Position numbers and translations under genes: made by a program. Below, in pieces: positions 8,860 through 17,025 of a stretch of DNA of 64,000 bases. The stretch is from the NCBI GenBank assembly GCA_903898785.1, contig CAIUGU010000176.1, positions 1 through 64,000 of the forward strand, given 5' to 3'. Numbering within the stretch: position 1 is the first letter of the stretch; each line of letters opens with the position of its first letter. The notes below the pieces were generated by a model. It saw nothing but the letters and a program-made list of their open reading frames with translations. It was not told the DNA's origin and ran no database searches. The stretch comes from an uncultured Pseudomonadota bacterium (GTDB taxonomy: Bacteria > Pseudomonadota > Gammaproteobacteria > Steroidobacterales > Steroidobacteraceae).

Positions 8860-10518
8860 TCAGCCTGCCCAGCCCGGCAGTGCGTCGCCGCCACGCGGCA
8901 GCATCGGTACGTAGTCGCCCTCCGGTTCGCGCAGCACGTCGTGCGTCCAGAAGGAATCGAGTGCGTTCACGGCCACCGGCTTGATCGTGCTGCCGGCCGT
9001 GCTGTGGGTGATGAGGTACGTGTGGTACTCGCCGCGGCGCGAGGCGGCGAAGCCGACCAGGATGCTGATGCGGCCGAGCAAGGTGTCGCGGGCGGTGTTC
9101 ACGCGTTCGTCAGTGATCACGAAGTACGCCTTGCCGTCCTCCGCACCGGGAAAGGCGCCCGCTTCGCCCAGGTCGCGCAGGAACGCCGAGACCTGGCGCC
9201 GGACCCGCTGCCACGCGTTGCGATCCGCGTGGTAGACCACCACCCAGCGGGTGCCGCGCTCGATGCTGTTCAGCACGAACAACCCGAAGCGGCGGGTGGC
9301 GATGTAGCCCCAGTCCGCCGCAGCGCTCGACCCGCCCGCCAGCGTGCGCGGCACGAGCCGCACCGGCGCGGCAGAACGGACGACGTGCAACGCGTTGATG
9401 CCGTTCGCGGCAAGGCGCCAGCGCTCGGGCTCGGTGAGGTTGCACGCGAGCCGCGTCCCCGGGCGCAGCAGCAGTTCGGGCTCGGGCGCACTGATGTCCC
9501 ACACCGGCCGCTGCTCCTCCGCGCGCGCGAGCATGCCGGCCACCGCGCCGCCATTGCCGAACACCTGGGCCGTGCCGCGCAGGCGGTCCGCGACCAGCAG
9601 CCGCGGATAGAACATGCAGGCGTCGGGACTCGAGAAGTTGAGTTCGCGCAAGCCGTGGATCGCCTCCTCCGCCGTCGTCCAGTGCGCGGGCGGGTCGACG
9701 ATGAGCAGTGCACGGCGGTCGCGGCAGTAGCGGCTGGCGACGACGAGGCTGGACGGCCCGATATCCTCGTCGCGAGACAGGGGCGGGATGTGGACGAAGT
9801 CGAGATGCTCGACGGCGTTGAGTGCGAACAGGCCCGTGGCGCTGCGCCCCGACCCGATCACGTCGTATTCGCTGAGCGGGCTGCCGTCGTCGCCGTCGGG
9901 GTTGGAGCTGACGTAGCCGAGCGCCTGCCCCACCGACACGCGCGCGCCGGGATGGGCCGTCGCATCGGGACGCAGGGCCGGTACTCGCCCGCGGACGCGA
10001 ACGAGCTGCGATTCGAGCAGCGCGGTGCCGACGAAGCGCTGGGCAGTGGGCTCGACGGACAGGCCGCGGAAGATCTCCTGCGCGTCGATGCGTTCGGACC
10101 CCGGCACCCTGAGGCGCTGGATGACGAGATTGAAGCGGTCCTCCTCGTTGTCGCCGATGTTGTCGTAGTCGACGGCGGCGCGCAGGAACTCGCGCGTGCC
10201 GGGCGCGAGGCCCGCCAGCGTCAGCGTCTCGGTGCCGCACAACAGCGTGATGGTCGGAGGCGCGGCGCCGTTAACGACACGGACGACGATGGCGTGCTGG
10301 CCGCCGTGCTCGAAGAACTGCTCCACGGCGTAGGACAACGGGCTCGGCTGCCACAGGCCGCCGAAGACCTGCTGGTAGTCCGCGAAGCTGTGCAGGGTAA
10401 CGGGCGCATTGACGGGGCCGCGGAGCGTGCGGCCGACGAATGCCGTCACGGCAGAGGCGACGAGTCCGATGGGCTGCTCGGGCGTGGGAATCTCGTCGAT
10501 CTCGATCCCTTGAGTCAT
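8860..10518 (-). CDS. Phage tail sheath family protein, stand-alone
   Basis: A 552-residue homologue of contractile tail sheath proteins (gpFI/subtilisin-like sheath family, also in type VI-like injection particles). It shows the N-terminal sheath pattern (PTPEQPIGLVASAVTAFVGRTLRGPVNAPVT, FADYQQVFGGLW, LSYAVEQFFEHGGQHAIVVRV), a middle region with LLIVDPPAHW, and the conserved C-terminal handshake domain (WGYIATRRFGLFVLNSIERGTRWVVVYHADRNAWQRVRRQVSAFL). The ATG at 10518 starts right before the conserved segment. No tube, baseplate, spike, ATPase or capsid gene lies anywhere in the window. Base composition resembles its neighbours, so recent prophage origin is unlikely. It may be a domesticated sheath or an effector-delivery component encoded apart. 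Confidence 0.82.
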   Translation of the reverse strand: MTQGIEIDEIPTPEQPIGLVASAVTAFVGRTLRGPVNAPVTLHSFADYQQVFGGLWQPSPLSYAVEQFFEHGGQHAIVVRVVNGAAPPTITLLCGTETLTLAGLAPGTREFLRAAVDYDNIGDNEEDRFNLVIQRLRVPGSERIDAQEIFRGLSVEPTAQRFVGTALLESQLVRVRGRVPALRPDATAHPGARVSVGQALGYVSSNPDGDDGSPLSEYDVIGSGRSATGLFALNAVEHLDFVHIPPLSRDEDIGPSSLVVASRYCRDRRALLIVDPPAHWTTAEEAIHGLRELNFSSPDACMFYPRLLVADRLRGTAQVFGNGGAVAGMLARAEEQRPVWDISAPEPELLLRPGTRLACNLTEPERWRLAANGINALHVVRSAAPVRLVPRTLAGGSSAAADWGYIATRRFGLFVLNSIERGTRWVVVYHADRNAWQRVRRQVSAFLRDLGEAGAFPGAEDGKAYFVITDERVNTARDTLLGRISILVGFAASRRGEYHTYLITHSTAGSTIKPVAVNALDSFWTHDVLREPEGDYVPMLPRGGDALPGWAG

Positions 10519-10537
10519 GGGCTCAAGTATCCGCGAC

Positions 10538-10675
10538 TCACCGTGCAGCTTGGGGGGCGGGAGCGGGCTTTGCCTGCTCCTGGCGACGCCGGTCTTCCTC
10601 TTCGCGGGCGCGGCGGGCGTCATCGCGTCGACGCTGGATTTCCTCCAGCATGATCTTGAGCCACTCGGTCGGCAT
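10538..10675 (-). CDS. Small charged coiled-coil protein upstream of the sheath gene
   Basis: A 45-residue protein beginning MPTEWLKIMLEEIQRRRDD. It is an amphipathic, strongly charged helix (Arg/Glu/Asp repeats, residues 8-35) ending in a Pro/Ala tail. The ATG at 10675 has GGGA about 8 bases upstream; an in-frame extension to 10759 looks non-coding (random N-terminus). The stop lies 19 bases before the sheath ATG, so the two are probably one transcript. The function is unknown; a partner or chaperone of the sheath protein is a guess from position only. Confidence 0.55.
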   Translation of the reverse strand: MPTEWLKIMLEEIQRRRDDARRAREEEDRRRQEQAKPAPAPQAAR

Positions 10676-10831
10676 GTCGCGGATCCCGGTCTGTGAGAAG
10701 AACCGGTCGCAGTTTAACAGTAGCGAAGACGGATTAGTCCCCGACCTGCGGGAAGCCACAGCGAGGGCGCCAGGATGGCGGCGCAGCGCACCGAGCCCAG
10801 TTGCCCGGCACGCACGCGCGCGCCACGCGAC

Positions 10832-12079
10832 TCAGGAAGTCGTGCCGCCGGCCTTGGGTGCAGGGGTCGTCGATGCGGGCTTGGCGGCCGGCTTGGCAGC
10901 CGGCTTCGCCGGCGTCGGCTTGGCCACTTCCGGGACATCGGCGAGCAGCGCCTCGAACTCGGCGGCGGTGACGCGCAATTCCTTCTTGCCGTCCCACATC
11001 GAGCCCGCCGGGAGCTGGTTCTCCACGCGCCGCGTGCTCGCAAGCACGGCGTCGACCGTGACGCCCTGCTTCGACACGGGCACGGTGATGCCACGCGGAG
11101 CAGCGGCGATGGACTTGATGAGATCGAGGTCCGCGGCCACGCCGTGCTGCTTGAGACGCTTCTCCATGTGCACGGTCAGCGCTTCGTTGAGCAGCTTCTG
11201 CGCGCCGTCGCCCTGCTGGCGGGGATCGTCCTCGAGGATCGGGAAGATCTGCATGTGCAGCGCATCGCCTTCCCAGCCGAACGCGATGGGCTGGTTGACG
11301 ACCGTCACCTTGGTGCCGACCGACATCATGTGGAACAGCGGCGCGATGTCCTCGGGGTACAAGCGCACGCAGCCATGGCTCGACCGCATGCCGACGCCGT
11401 AGGGCTTGTTCGTGCCGTGCACGAGGTAGCTCGGCCAGCCGAGGTTCATGGCAAACGCACCCAGCGGGTTGTCGGGACCGGGGCCGACCCTGGCGGGGAG
11501 CGGATCGCCGTTCTTCTTGTGCTCGGCACGGACCGACGCCGGCACCGTCCAGACCGGATCGCGGCGCTTCGACACGATCTTGGTCACGCCTTCAGGCGTC
11601 TGCCAGCCCACCTTGCCGATGCCGATGGGGAATGTATAGACAGTCTGCAGCTCGCCTTCCTTGCGCTTCGGGAAGTAGTAAACGCGCAGGGCCGCAAGAT
11701 TCACGACCAGGCCTTCATACGGCGCGTCGGGCAGCACGAAACGCGTCGGCAGCACGATCTCGCGACCGGCACCGGGCAGCCACGGATCGACACCGGGATT
11801 CGCGCGCAACACTTCTTCGTAGCCCAGGTTGAAGCGCCGGGCGATGTCGGACATGGTGTCTTCCGGACCGACCTTCGTCAGCTGCAGGTGGCCAACGACC
11901 TCCGTCGTTGCCGGATCGAACTGGAACCGATGCGTGGCCGTGGGGGCATACACGACGGGCGGCGGCGGCTCGACGACCGCAGGCGGCGGTGCCTCGGGCT
12001 GCCGCTGCATGAACTGGCAACCGGCCAGCAGGATGACAGGAAGTACTGCCGCAGACCGCAAGAGGTTGTGTGCATTCAT
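10832..12079 (-). CDS. LysM-like/L,D-transpeptidase (YkuD) lipoprotein
   Basis: A 415-residue envelope enzyme. The lipobox LLAGC puts lipid on Cys21. A LysM-like peptidoglycan-binding segment (about 64-115: V.PEDTMSDIARRFNLGYEEVLRANPGVDPW) precedes the YkuD catalytic domain (about 122-260), with His221 (YLVHGTNKP) and the catalytic S-H-G-C-V-R box (234-239, Cys237). This is the ErfK/YbiS layout: enzymes that attach Braun-type lipoprotein to peptidoglycan or make 3-3 crosslinks. A further region (260-380) and a Lys/Pro/Ala-rich tail follow, giving more length than E. coli ErfK-type proteins (about 310). The ATG at 12079 is chosen because the lipoprotein signal begins there. It lies 82 bases after the TPM gene. 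Confidence 0.93.
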   Translation of the reverse strand: MNAHNLLRSAAVLPVILLAGCQFMQRQPEAPPPAVVEPPPPVVYAPTATHRFQFDPATTEVVGHLQLTKVGPEDTMSDIARRFNLGYEEVLRANPGVDPWLPGAGREIVLPTRFVLPDAPYEGLVVNLAALRVYYFPKRKEGELQTVYTFPIGIGKVGWQTPEGVTKIVSKRRDPVWTVPASVRAEHKKNGDPLPARVGPGPDNPLGAFAMNLGWPSYLVHGTNKPYGVGMRSSHGCVRLYPEDIAPLFHMMSVGTKVTVVNQPIAFGWEGDALHMQIFPILEDDPRQQGDGAQKLLNEALTVHMEKRLKQHGVAADLDLIKSIAAAPRGITVPVSKQGVTVDAVLASTRRVENQLPAGSMWDGKKELRVTAAEFEALLADVPEVAKPTPAKPAAKPAAKPASTTPAPKAGGTTS

Positions 12080-12161
12080 GGTCGCATTATGACCAAGAAT
12101 CGAGCACTTGCGTACCCACCCACCTGTCGGCGAAATCCGACAGAAGGCGCCGATTTCCGTC

Positions 12162-12659
12162 TTACAGCAGCACGGTGACGTTCGGCAGTTCGTCGCGGTC
12201 GATCGCCGGGAACCGCTGGACGATGAGCTTGCCCACCGCTTCGATGCCACGCACGGCGCCGCCCTGGTAATCGCCCTTCGCAAAGCAGGCCTCGATGGTC
12301 TTGCAGGCCGCCAGCCAGTCCGGGTCCCTAGAGATGTCGCCGTACCCCCGGTCCGCGATGATCTCGACCGCATGGTCGGCGAGCAGCACGTAGATCAGGA
12401 CGCCATTGTTGGCCTCGGTGTCCCACATGCGCAGCTGCGAGAACACTTCGCCGGCCCGCTCGCGCGGCGTGATGTCGTGCCACAGCTGCGGACCGTCGAG
12501 GCTGCCTTCGATGGCGAGGCGCAGTTCACCGCCATGCAGACGCTCCGTGTTCGCGATGGCTGCTTCGATGGCTTGCAGCGCGGACGCGGGGAACGTCTGC
12601 TTCACGGCCCACGGCGACGTGAAGAGATGCCGCAGCAGGCGACCGAAGTCGAGGTTCAT
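12162..12659 (-). CDS. TPM-domain protein (second, small YgcG-like)
   Basis: A 165-residue TPM-domain protein (the N-terminal domain of YgcG/TLP18.3; phosphatase activity is reported for the plant relative). Motifs typical of the group are RLHGGELRLAIEGSL, SQLRMWDTEANNGVLIYVLLADHAVEIIADRGY and the CKTIEACFAKGDYQGGAVRGIEAVG tail. No signal peptide or membrane anchor is seen, unlike the gene before it. The ATG at 12659 shares one base with the stop of the preceding ygcG-like gene (TAATG). It is the third gene of a lemA-ygcG-TPM operon, an arrangement common in Gram-negative bacteria. The role is inferred as envelope maintenance. Confidence 0.85.
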   Translation of the reverse strand: MNLDFGRLLRHLFTSPWAVKQTFPASALQAIEAAIANTERLHGGELRLAIEGSLDGPQLWHDITPRERAGEVFSQLRMWDTEANNGVLIYVLLADHAVEIIADRGYGDISRDPDWLAACKTIEACFAKGDYQGGAVRGIEAVGKLIVQRFPAIDRDELPNVTVLL

Positions 12660-13555
12660 TACCACCGCCCCGAGGCGCCGCCGCCACCGAAACCGCCCCC
12701 TCCGCCACCGCTCCAGCCGCCGCCTCCGCCGAAGCCGCCACCCAGGCCACCGCCCGACGTCCAGCCGCCGCGACGACCGCGATGCGAACTGGCCCAGCCA
12801 CCGCCGCCACCGCCACCCAGCAGCGTGATGAAGAAGGCAATGACCGCGGCGATCACGGCGATGCCCAATACGCTGACGATGAACCAGACGATGCCGCCGA
12901 CGAGCACGGAGGTGGTGACGGCGCCGCCGTCGCGCCCGAACAGTCGGCGCAGGATGCCGCCGCCGATCAACGCGACCATCAGCACGATCGGCAGCACGGG
13001 TTCGAAGTTGCGAGCGGGCAATCCCTGCGCTGCAGGGGGGGCCGGCAAGGCCTCCCCGTCGACGACGCGGATGATCCTGTCCACACCGGCAGCGATGCCG
13101 CCGTAGTAATCGCCGGCGCGGAAGCGCGGCACGATGTCTTCCTCGATGATGCGATTGGCCGTCGCGTCGGTCAGAGCGCCTTCGAGGCCGTAGCCCACCT
13201 CGATCCGCAGCGTGCGGTCGTCTTTCGCGACGAGCAGCAATACGCCGTCATCCGGCTTGGCGCGGCCGAGCTTCCATTCCTCCACGACGCGGATCGAGTA
13301 CTGCTCGATGGCTTCCGGCTGCGTGGTCGGCACGACGAGCACGGCGATCTGCGCGCCCTTGCGCGCTTCGAACGCGGCGAGCGTCTGCTCGAGCGACTGC
13401 TTCTGGCCGGCATCGAGCGTGGCCGTGAGATCGGTGACGCGCGCCGTCAGCTTGGGCACATCGACCAGGGCATGGGCGACCGAACCGAGCAGCAGGAGGC
13501 AGAGGGCAGCTCCTGCCGTCCAGGCCGCCGAGCGCAAGGAGCGGAGTGCGCTCAT
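12659..13555 (-). CDS. YgcG-type TPM-domain membrane protein with Gly-rich tail
   Basis: A 298-residue protein. It has a signal peptide (1-29, SVAHA), a periplasmic TPM domain (about 32-165: LTARVTDLTATLDAGQKQSLE..., PDDGVLLLVAKDDRTLRIEVGYGLEGALTD), one or two membrane helices (about 188-208 and 222-250) and a C-terminal run of Gly with Trp/Ser/Arg ending GGGGASGRW. The Gly-rich tail with a terminal aromatic residue is usual for this family. It lies 16 bases after lemA and overlaps the next TPM gene. Known association is LemA with YgcG; proposed roles concern envelope stress, but no enzymatic activity is proven for the bacterial protein. Confidence 0.88.
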   Translation of the reverse strand: MSALRSLRSAAWTAGAALCLLLLGSVAHALVDVPKLTARVTDLTATLDAGQKQSLEQTLAAFEARKGAQIAVLVVPTTQPEAIEQYSIRVVEEWKLGRAKPDDGVLLLVAKDDRTLRIEVGYGLEGALTDATANRIIEEDIVPRFRAGDYYGGIAAGVDRIIRVVDGEALPAPPAAQGLPARNFEPVLPIVLMVALIGGGILRRLFGRDGGAVTTSVLVGGIVWFIVSVLGIAVIAAVIAFFITLLGGGGGGGWASSHRGRRGGWTSGGGLGGGFGGGGGWSGGGGGGFGGGGASGRW

Positions 13556-13571
13556 GCCGCGTCAGCCGCGC

Positions 13572-14201
13572 TCAATTGGTGGCGGGCGGCGTCGCCGGGG
13601 CCGGAGCGCCAGGCGCCGCGAAATCGACCGTCGGCGGCGTGGCGATGGCGGCTTCGTTCTGCACCGTGAAGCTCGGCTTCGTGGAGAAGCCGAACACCTT
13701 CGCCGTCAGGTTGGACGGGAACGAGCGCACGGTGACATTGAAGCCCTGCACCGACTCGATGTAGCGGTTGCGCGCGACGGTGATGCGGTTTTCCGTGCCT
13801 TCGATCTGCGCCTGCAGGTCGGTGAAGCCCTGGATGGACTTGAGCTCGGGATACCTTTCGACGACGACCATCAGCCGCGACAACGCGCTGCCGAGTTCGC
13901 CCTGCGCGGCCTGGAAGGCCTGGAACGCCTGCGGGTCGTTGATGAGTTCGGGTGTCGCCTGGATCGTGCCGACCTTGGCGCGCGCGTTGACGACCGCTTC
14001 GAGGATGCCCTGCTCGGCGGCGACGGCGCCCTTGACCGTGTTCACGAGGTTCGGGATGAGGTCGGCGCGGCGCTGGTACTGGTTCAGCACCTCGGCCCAC
14101 GACGCCTTCACCTGCTCGTCCTGCGACTGCAGCGTGTTATAGCCGCAACCCGACAGCAGCACCGCAACGAGTGCAACCAACCCGAGCTTCAATGGACGCA
14201 T
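13572..14201 (-). CDS. LemA family lipoprotein (first of two in the window)
   Basis: A 209-residue LemA protein. The N-terminus is a lipoprotein signal (LLSGC, Cys19); the body is the long helical LemA domain with its signature (QVKASWAEVLNQYQRRADLIPNLVNTVKGAVAAEQGILEAVVNAR; RYPELKS.Q.F.DLQ.Q.EGTENRI..ARNRY; FPSNLTAKVFGF). The C-terminus has a short Ala/Pro tail. The ATG at 14201 has AGGA 9 bases upstream. It is first in the lemA-ygcG-TPM operon. The molecular function of LemA is unsettled. The second LemA at 52.0-52.6 kb has a membrane helix instead of a lipobox and a different partner. Confidence 0.93.
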   Translation of the reverse strand: MRPLKLGLVALVAVLLSGCGYNTLQSQDEQVKASWAEVLNQYQRRADLIPNLVNTVKGAVAAEQGILEAVVNARAKVGTIQATPELINDPQAFQAFQAAQGELGSALSRLMVVVERYPELKSIQGFTDLQAQIEGTENRITVARNRYIESVQGFNVTVRSFPSNLTAKVFGFSTKPSFTVQNEAAIATPPTVDFAAPGAPAPATPPATN

Positions 14202-14363
14202 GGCAGTGATTCCTGGAGAAGGGGCCTTGTCGGAACGATACGCGCGGCGGCACCCAAGTGCCACCGCCACCCACGCAGTTGGATGGGGACGCGCGCCGGA
14301 TTCACAAGGGCGCCGCGCGACCCATGCACGCCGGCCGGCTCCGGCGCCCTGTCGCAGCCTGCC

Positions 14364-16418
14364 TTACCAGATCTTGATGCGGTCCTCGGGCTTCCGATAC
14401 AGGCCATCGCCCTCTTTCAGCGCGAACGCCGCCTGGAACTCCGGCATGTTCACGAGGACCCCGTTCGCGCGGTACTCGCTCGGACTGTGCGGATCGGTCA
14501 GGATCCGCCGCCGCATGTCGTCGTCGCGGTGCTTGCGCGCCCACACCTGGGCCCAGCCGGTGAAGAAGCGCTGGTCGCCCGTGTAGCCGTCGATGACGGG
14601 GGCTTCCTTGCCGCCCAGGGACAGGCGGTACGCGCGATAGGCCACTGTCAGGCCCGCGAGGTCCGCGATGTTCTCGCCGAGCGTGAGCTCGCCGTTGACG
14701 GTGAGCGTCGGCAGCGGGCTGTACGCGTTGTACTGTGCGACGAGGCCGGCGGTGCGCTTGCGGAATTCCTGGTCGTCGGCGTCGGTCCACCATTCGCGCA
14801 GGTTGCCGGTGCCGTCGTAGTGGCGGCCCTGGTCGTCGAAGCCGTGGCTGATCTCGTGGCCGATGACGGCGCCGATGGCACCGTAGTTGACGGCGTCGTC
14901 CGCGTTCACGTCGAAGAACGGCGGCTGCAGGATGGCGGCCGGGAACACGATCTCGTTGGCCGGCGGGTAGTAATAGGCGTTCACCGTCTGCGGCGTCATG
15001 AACCACTCCGTCTTGTCGATCGGCCCGCCGAGGCGGCCGAGCGCACGGTCATGTTCCACTGCGGCTGCCCGCTGCACGTTGCCGAGCACGTCGTCGCGAC
15101 GCACTTCGAGGGCCGACCAGTCCTTCCATTTTTCGGGATAGCCGATCTTGGCCGTGAAGGTCGCGAGCTTGGCCTGCGCCGCCTTGCGCGTCTCCGGCGT
15201 CATCCACTCGAGCGCATCGATGCCGACGGCATAGGCCTGCATCAGGTTGCCGACGAGCTGGTCCATGCGCTGCTTGGCTTCCGGCCTGAAATGCCGCTCG
15301 ACATAGACCTTGCCCACGAGATCGCCGATGGCGCCCTCGACGGTGGCCACGCCCCGCTTCCAGCGCGGCTTGATCTCCGCAGTGCCGGACAATGCGCGGC
15401 CGTTGAACTCGAAATGCAGGTCGACGAAGCGCTTCGGCAGGTACGTCGCATACGCGTTCAGCAGCTTGAACCTGAAGTACTCGCGCCACTGGCTCGCCGG
15501 CACGGACGTGATCATGCCGCCCAGCTTCGTGAAGAAGCTCGGCTGCGAGACGATGAGCGTCGTGACGTTGCCCGCCCCCGCGCCGTCGAGGAACGCCGGC
15601 CACTCGAGACCGGGCGACAGCGAGCCCGCGGCGGCGAGCTCGTAGCGGTTGTAGGTCTTCTCCACGTCGCGGTTCTGCACGCGGGTCCACTGGGCTTCGG
15701 CCATGCGCGTTTCGAGCGCGAGAATCCGGGCCGCTGCGGCCTCGGCGTCTTTCACGTCGGCGGCCGCGAGGAGGTCGCGCACATAGGCCTGGTACTTCTT
15801 GCGCGTTTCGACCTGCTTGGGTTCCTTCGCGAGGTAGTAGTCGCGGTCGGGCATGCCGAGACCGTTCTGCACGACGTAGCTGACATACGACGTCGAGTTC
15901 TTCTCGTCGATGGCGACGTAGAAGCCGATCGGCTCGCTGACACCGATGCGCTGCGTGTGGCCGATGTAACGGGCGATATCCGCCGGGGTTGCCAGTGCGT
16001 CGATCCTCTTGAACTCGTCGGCAAGGGGGCTCAAGCCCTTGGCCTCGATGGCCTCCTCGTCCATGAAGCTCGCGAAGAAATCGCCGATGCGCTGCGTATC
16101 GGATCCGGGCGTGCGGTCCGGACTGGCGGCGGCCTCTTCGAGGATGGCTCTCAGGTTGGCTTCGGACGCATCGGCCAGCGACGTGAACGTTCCGTAGTTG
16201 GAACGGTCGGCCGGGATCTCGGTGGTCGTAAGCCACTTGCCGTTGATGTGCCGGTAGAAGTCGTCCTGCGGACGCACCGCGGGATCGATGTTCGCCTGGA
16301 TGACCCCCGACGACAGCGGCGGTGCGGCGGCCTGGGACTCGGCTTCGGGCGCCCGGCTGCAGGCGGTGAGACCGGCCAGCAGGGTGAGCGAGACGGCGGA
16401 AACGAGCAACGGCTTCAT
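14364..16418 (-). CDS. M13 family zinc metallopeptidase (PepO/neprilysin-like) lipoprotein
   Basis: A 684-residue periplasmic lipoprotein endopeptidase for oligopeptides. The lipobox LTAC puts lipid on Cys20. The M13 N-terminal domain starts at IDPAVRPQDDFYRHINGKW. The gluzincin site is HEISH (521-525) with the third ligand in GENIADLAGL (about 582) and the substrate-binding NAYYYPP motif upstream. It ends RIKIW, the usual bacterial form. The ATG at 16418 is selected over a longer frame because of the GAGGTGTCC ribosome-binding site and the clean lipoprotein signal. It stands alone: 162 bases to lemA downstream and a 316-base gap upstream. Confidence 0.94.
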   Translation of the reverse strand: MKPLLVSAVSLTLLAGLTACSRAPEAESQAAAPPLSSGVIQANIDPAVRPQDDFYRHINGKWLTTTEIPADRSNYGTFTSLADASEANLRAILEEAAASPDRTPGSDTQRIGDFFASFMDEEAIEAKGLSPLADEFKRIDALATPADIARYIGHTQRIGVSEPIGFYVAIDEKNSTSYVSYVVQNGLGMPDRDYYLAKEPKQVETRKKYQAYVRDLLAAADVKDAEAAAARILALETRMAEAQWTRVQNRDVEKTYNRYELAAAGSLSPGLEWPAFLDGAGAGNVTTLIVSQPSFFTKLGGMITSVPASQWREYFRFKLLNAYATYLPKRFVDLHFEFNGRALSGTAEIKPRWKRGVATVEGAIGDLVGKVYVERHFRPEAKQRMDQLVGNLMQAYAVGIDALEWMTPETRKAAQAKLATFTAKIGYPEKWKDWSALEVRRDDVLGNVQRAAAVEHDRALGRLGGPIDKTEWFMTPQTVNAYYYPPANEIVFPAAILQPPFFDVNADDAVNYGAIGAVIGHEISHGFDDQGRHYDGTGNLREWWTDADDQEFRKRTAGLVAQYNAYSPLPTLTVNGELTLGENIADLAGLTVAYRAYRLSLGGKEAPVIDGYTGDQRFFTGWAQVWARKHRDDDMRRRILTDPHSPSEYRANGVLVNMPEFQAAFALKEGDGLYRKPEDRIKIW

Positions 16419-16734
16419 GGACACCTCGGCCACGGGGCGACGAACGGGAGCGGGCGGCAGCACCTTGAGAGTCCGGAGAATAGCCGAGAGTTCTCGGCCA
16501 TGGCCAAGCGTCAGCGAAGGGCCGCAACCGGGACCTTCCTGCGGGACGGAAATCGGGAACCTTCCTGATTTCCATCCGGCCGCTGGGGAGATCTGGAATC
16601 GCCCTGACTTCCGTGGGCGAACACCGGGCGAAAAAAAAGGCCCCGGGTTTAGGGCCCGGAGCCTTGAGAGACGGATTTCACGAAGGGTGGTGAAAATCCG
16701 CTAGGGGATCGATACAGCGCCAGTCAGAAACAAC
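16419..16734. other. 316-base intergenic region upstream of the M13 gene
   Basis: It holds the presumed M13 promoter (no clear -35/-10 recognised), two near-identical CAGGAAGGT(T)CCCG-type segments on the minus strand around 16540-16575, and the terminator at 16631-16665 belonging to the small gene at 16735-16929. No convincing coding sequence was seen. Confidence 0.5.
16631..16665 (-). terminator. Strong intrinsic terminator of the small gene at 16735-16929
   Basis: On the minus strand an 11-bp stem with one mismatch (arms 16637-16647 and 16655-16665, loop about 7 bases) is followed by eight T residues (the A-run at 16631-16638). It lies 70 bases after the stop of the 64-codon gene and blocks read-through into the M13 gene. 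Confidence 0.85.
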
Positions 16735-16929
16735 CTAATGCAACCTCGACCACTGCAACACCTTGATGTCATTGGCATTGCATGCAAAATTCCGGGCCAG
16801 GACCGCGGCCGCCTCACGAAAGTCGCCGCGCTTCAGCACCCTGTTGACCTCAACCACGCCCCGAAATTCACTCAGGCCCTTCGGAGCGGGCTCCTCGTAG
16901 AGGAAATGGGTGTAGTACTTGGTGCTCAT
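16735..16929 (-). CDS. Hypothetical 64-residue protein
   Basis: It begins MSTKYYTHFLYEEPAPKGL; there is no signal peptide or membrane helix, and it contains one Cys in the FACNANDIKVLQW region. The composition looks like a folded small cytosolic domain. No family was recognised. Support for a real gene is the protein-like composition and its own strong terminator 70 bases downstream. The Shine-Dalgarno sequence is poor. It is divergent from greB, 96 bases apart, so the two may share a promoter region. Confidence 0.6.
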   Translation of the reverse strand: MSTKYYTHFLYEEPAPKGLSEFRGVVEVNRVLKRGDFREAAAVLARNFACNANDIKVLQWSRLH

Positions 16930-17025
16930 GGGGACCGAAAGTAATGGCGGTGGCGGGACCCGTCCGTGATGATGTCCACAGAATTCCGGCCATCAGGCTG
17001 CGTCTGCCCCGAGGTTTTGCAGGGA

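Noticed and set aside
8860-10518. Prophage call from the sheath homologue
   Set aside because: No integrase, terminase, capsid, baseplate or lysis genes nearby, and neighbours are ordinary chromosomal genes.
12660-12800. CCGCC/GGCGG-rich tandem-like stretch, also at 25110-25195 and 40030-40250
   Set aside because: These encode Gly-rich or Gly/Pro-rich tails of YgcG, the RRM protein and the RND adaptor; not CRISPR or an independent satellite.
13212-16568. Long plus-strand open frame of more than 1100 codons
   Set aside because: It runs antisense to ygcG, lemA and the M13 gene and has the Arg/His/Gln-rich composition of a high-GC antisense shadow; similar shadows over plsB (3740-6532) and cysK/phaC (40730-43165) were also dismissed.
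16538-16575. Pair of CAGGAAGGTCCCG-like repeats before the M13 gene
   Set aside because: Only two short imperfect copies, no structure or clear position relative to a promoter; kept as a note only.
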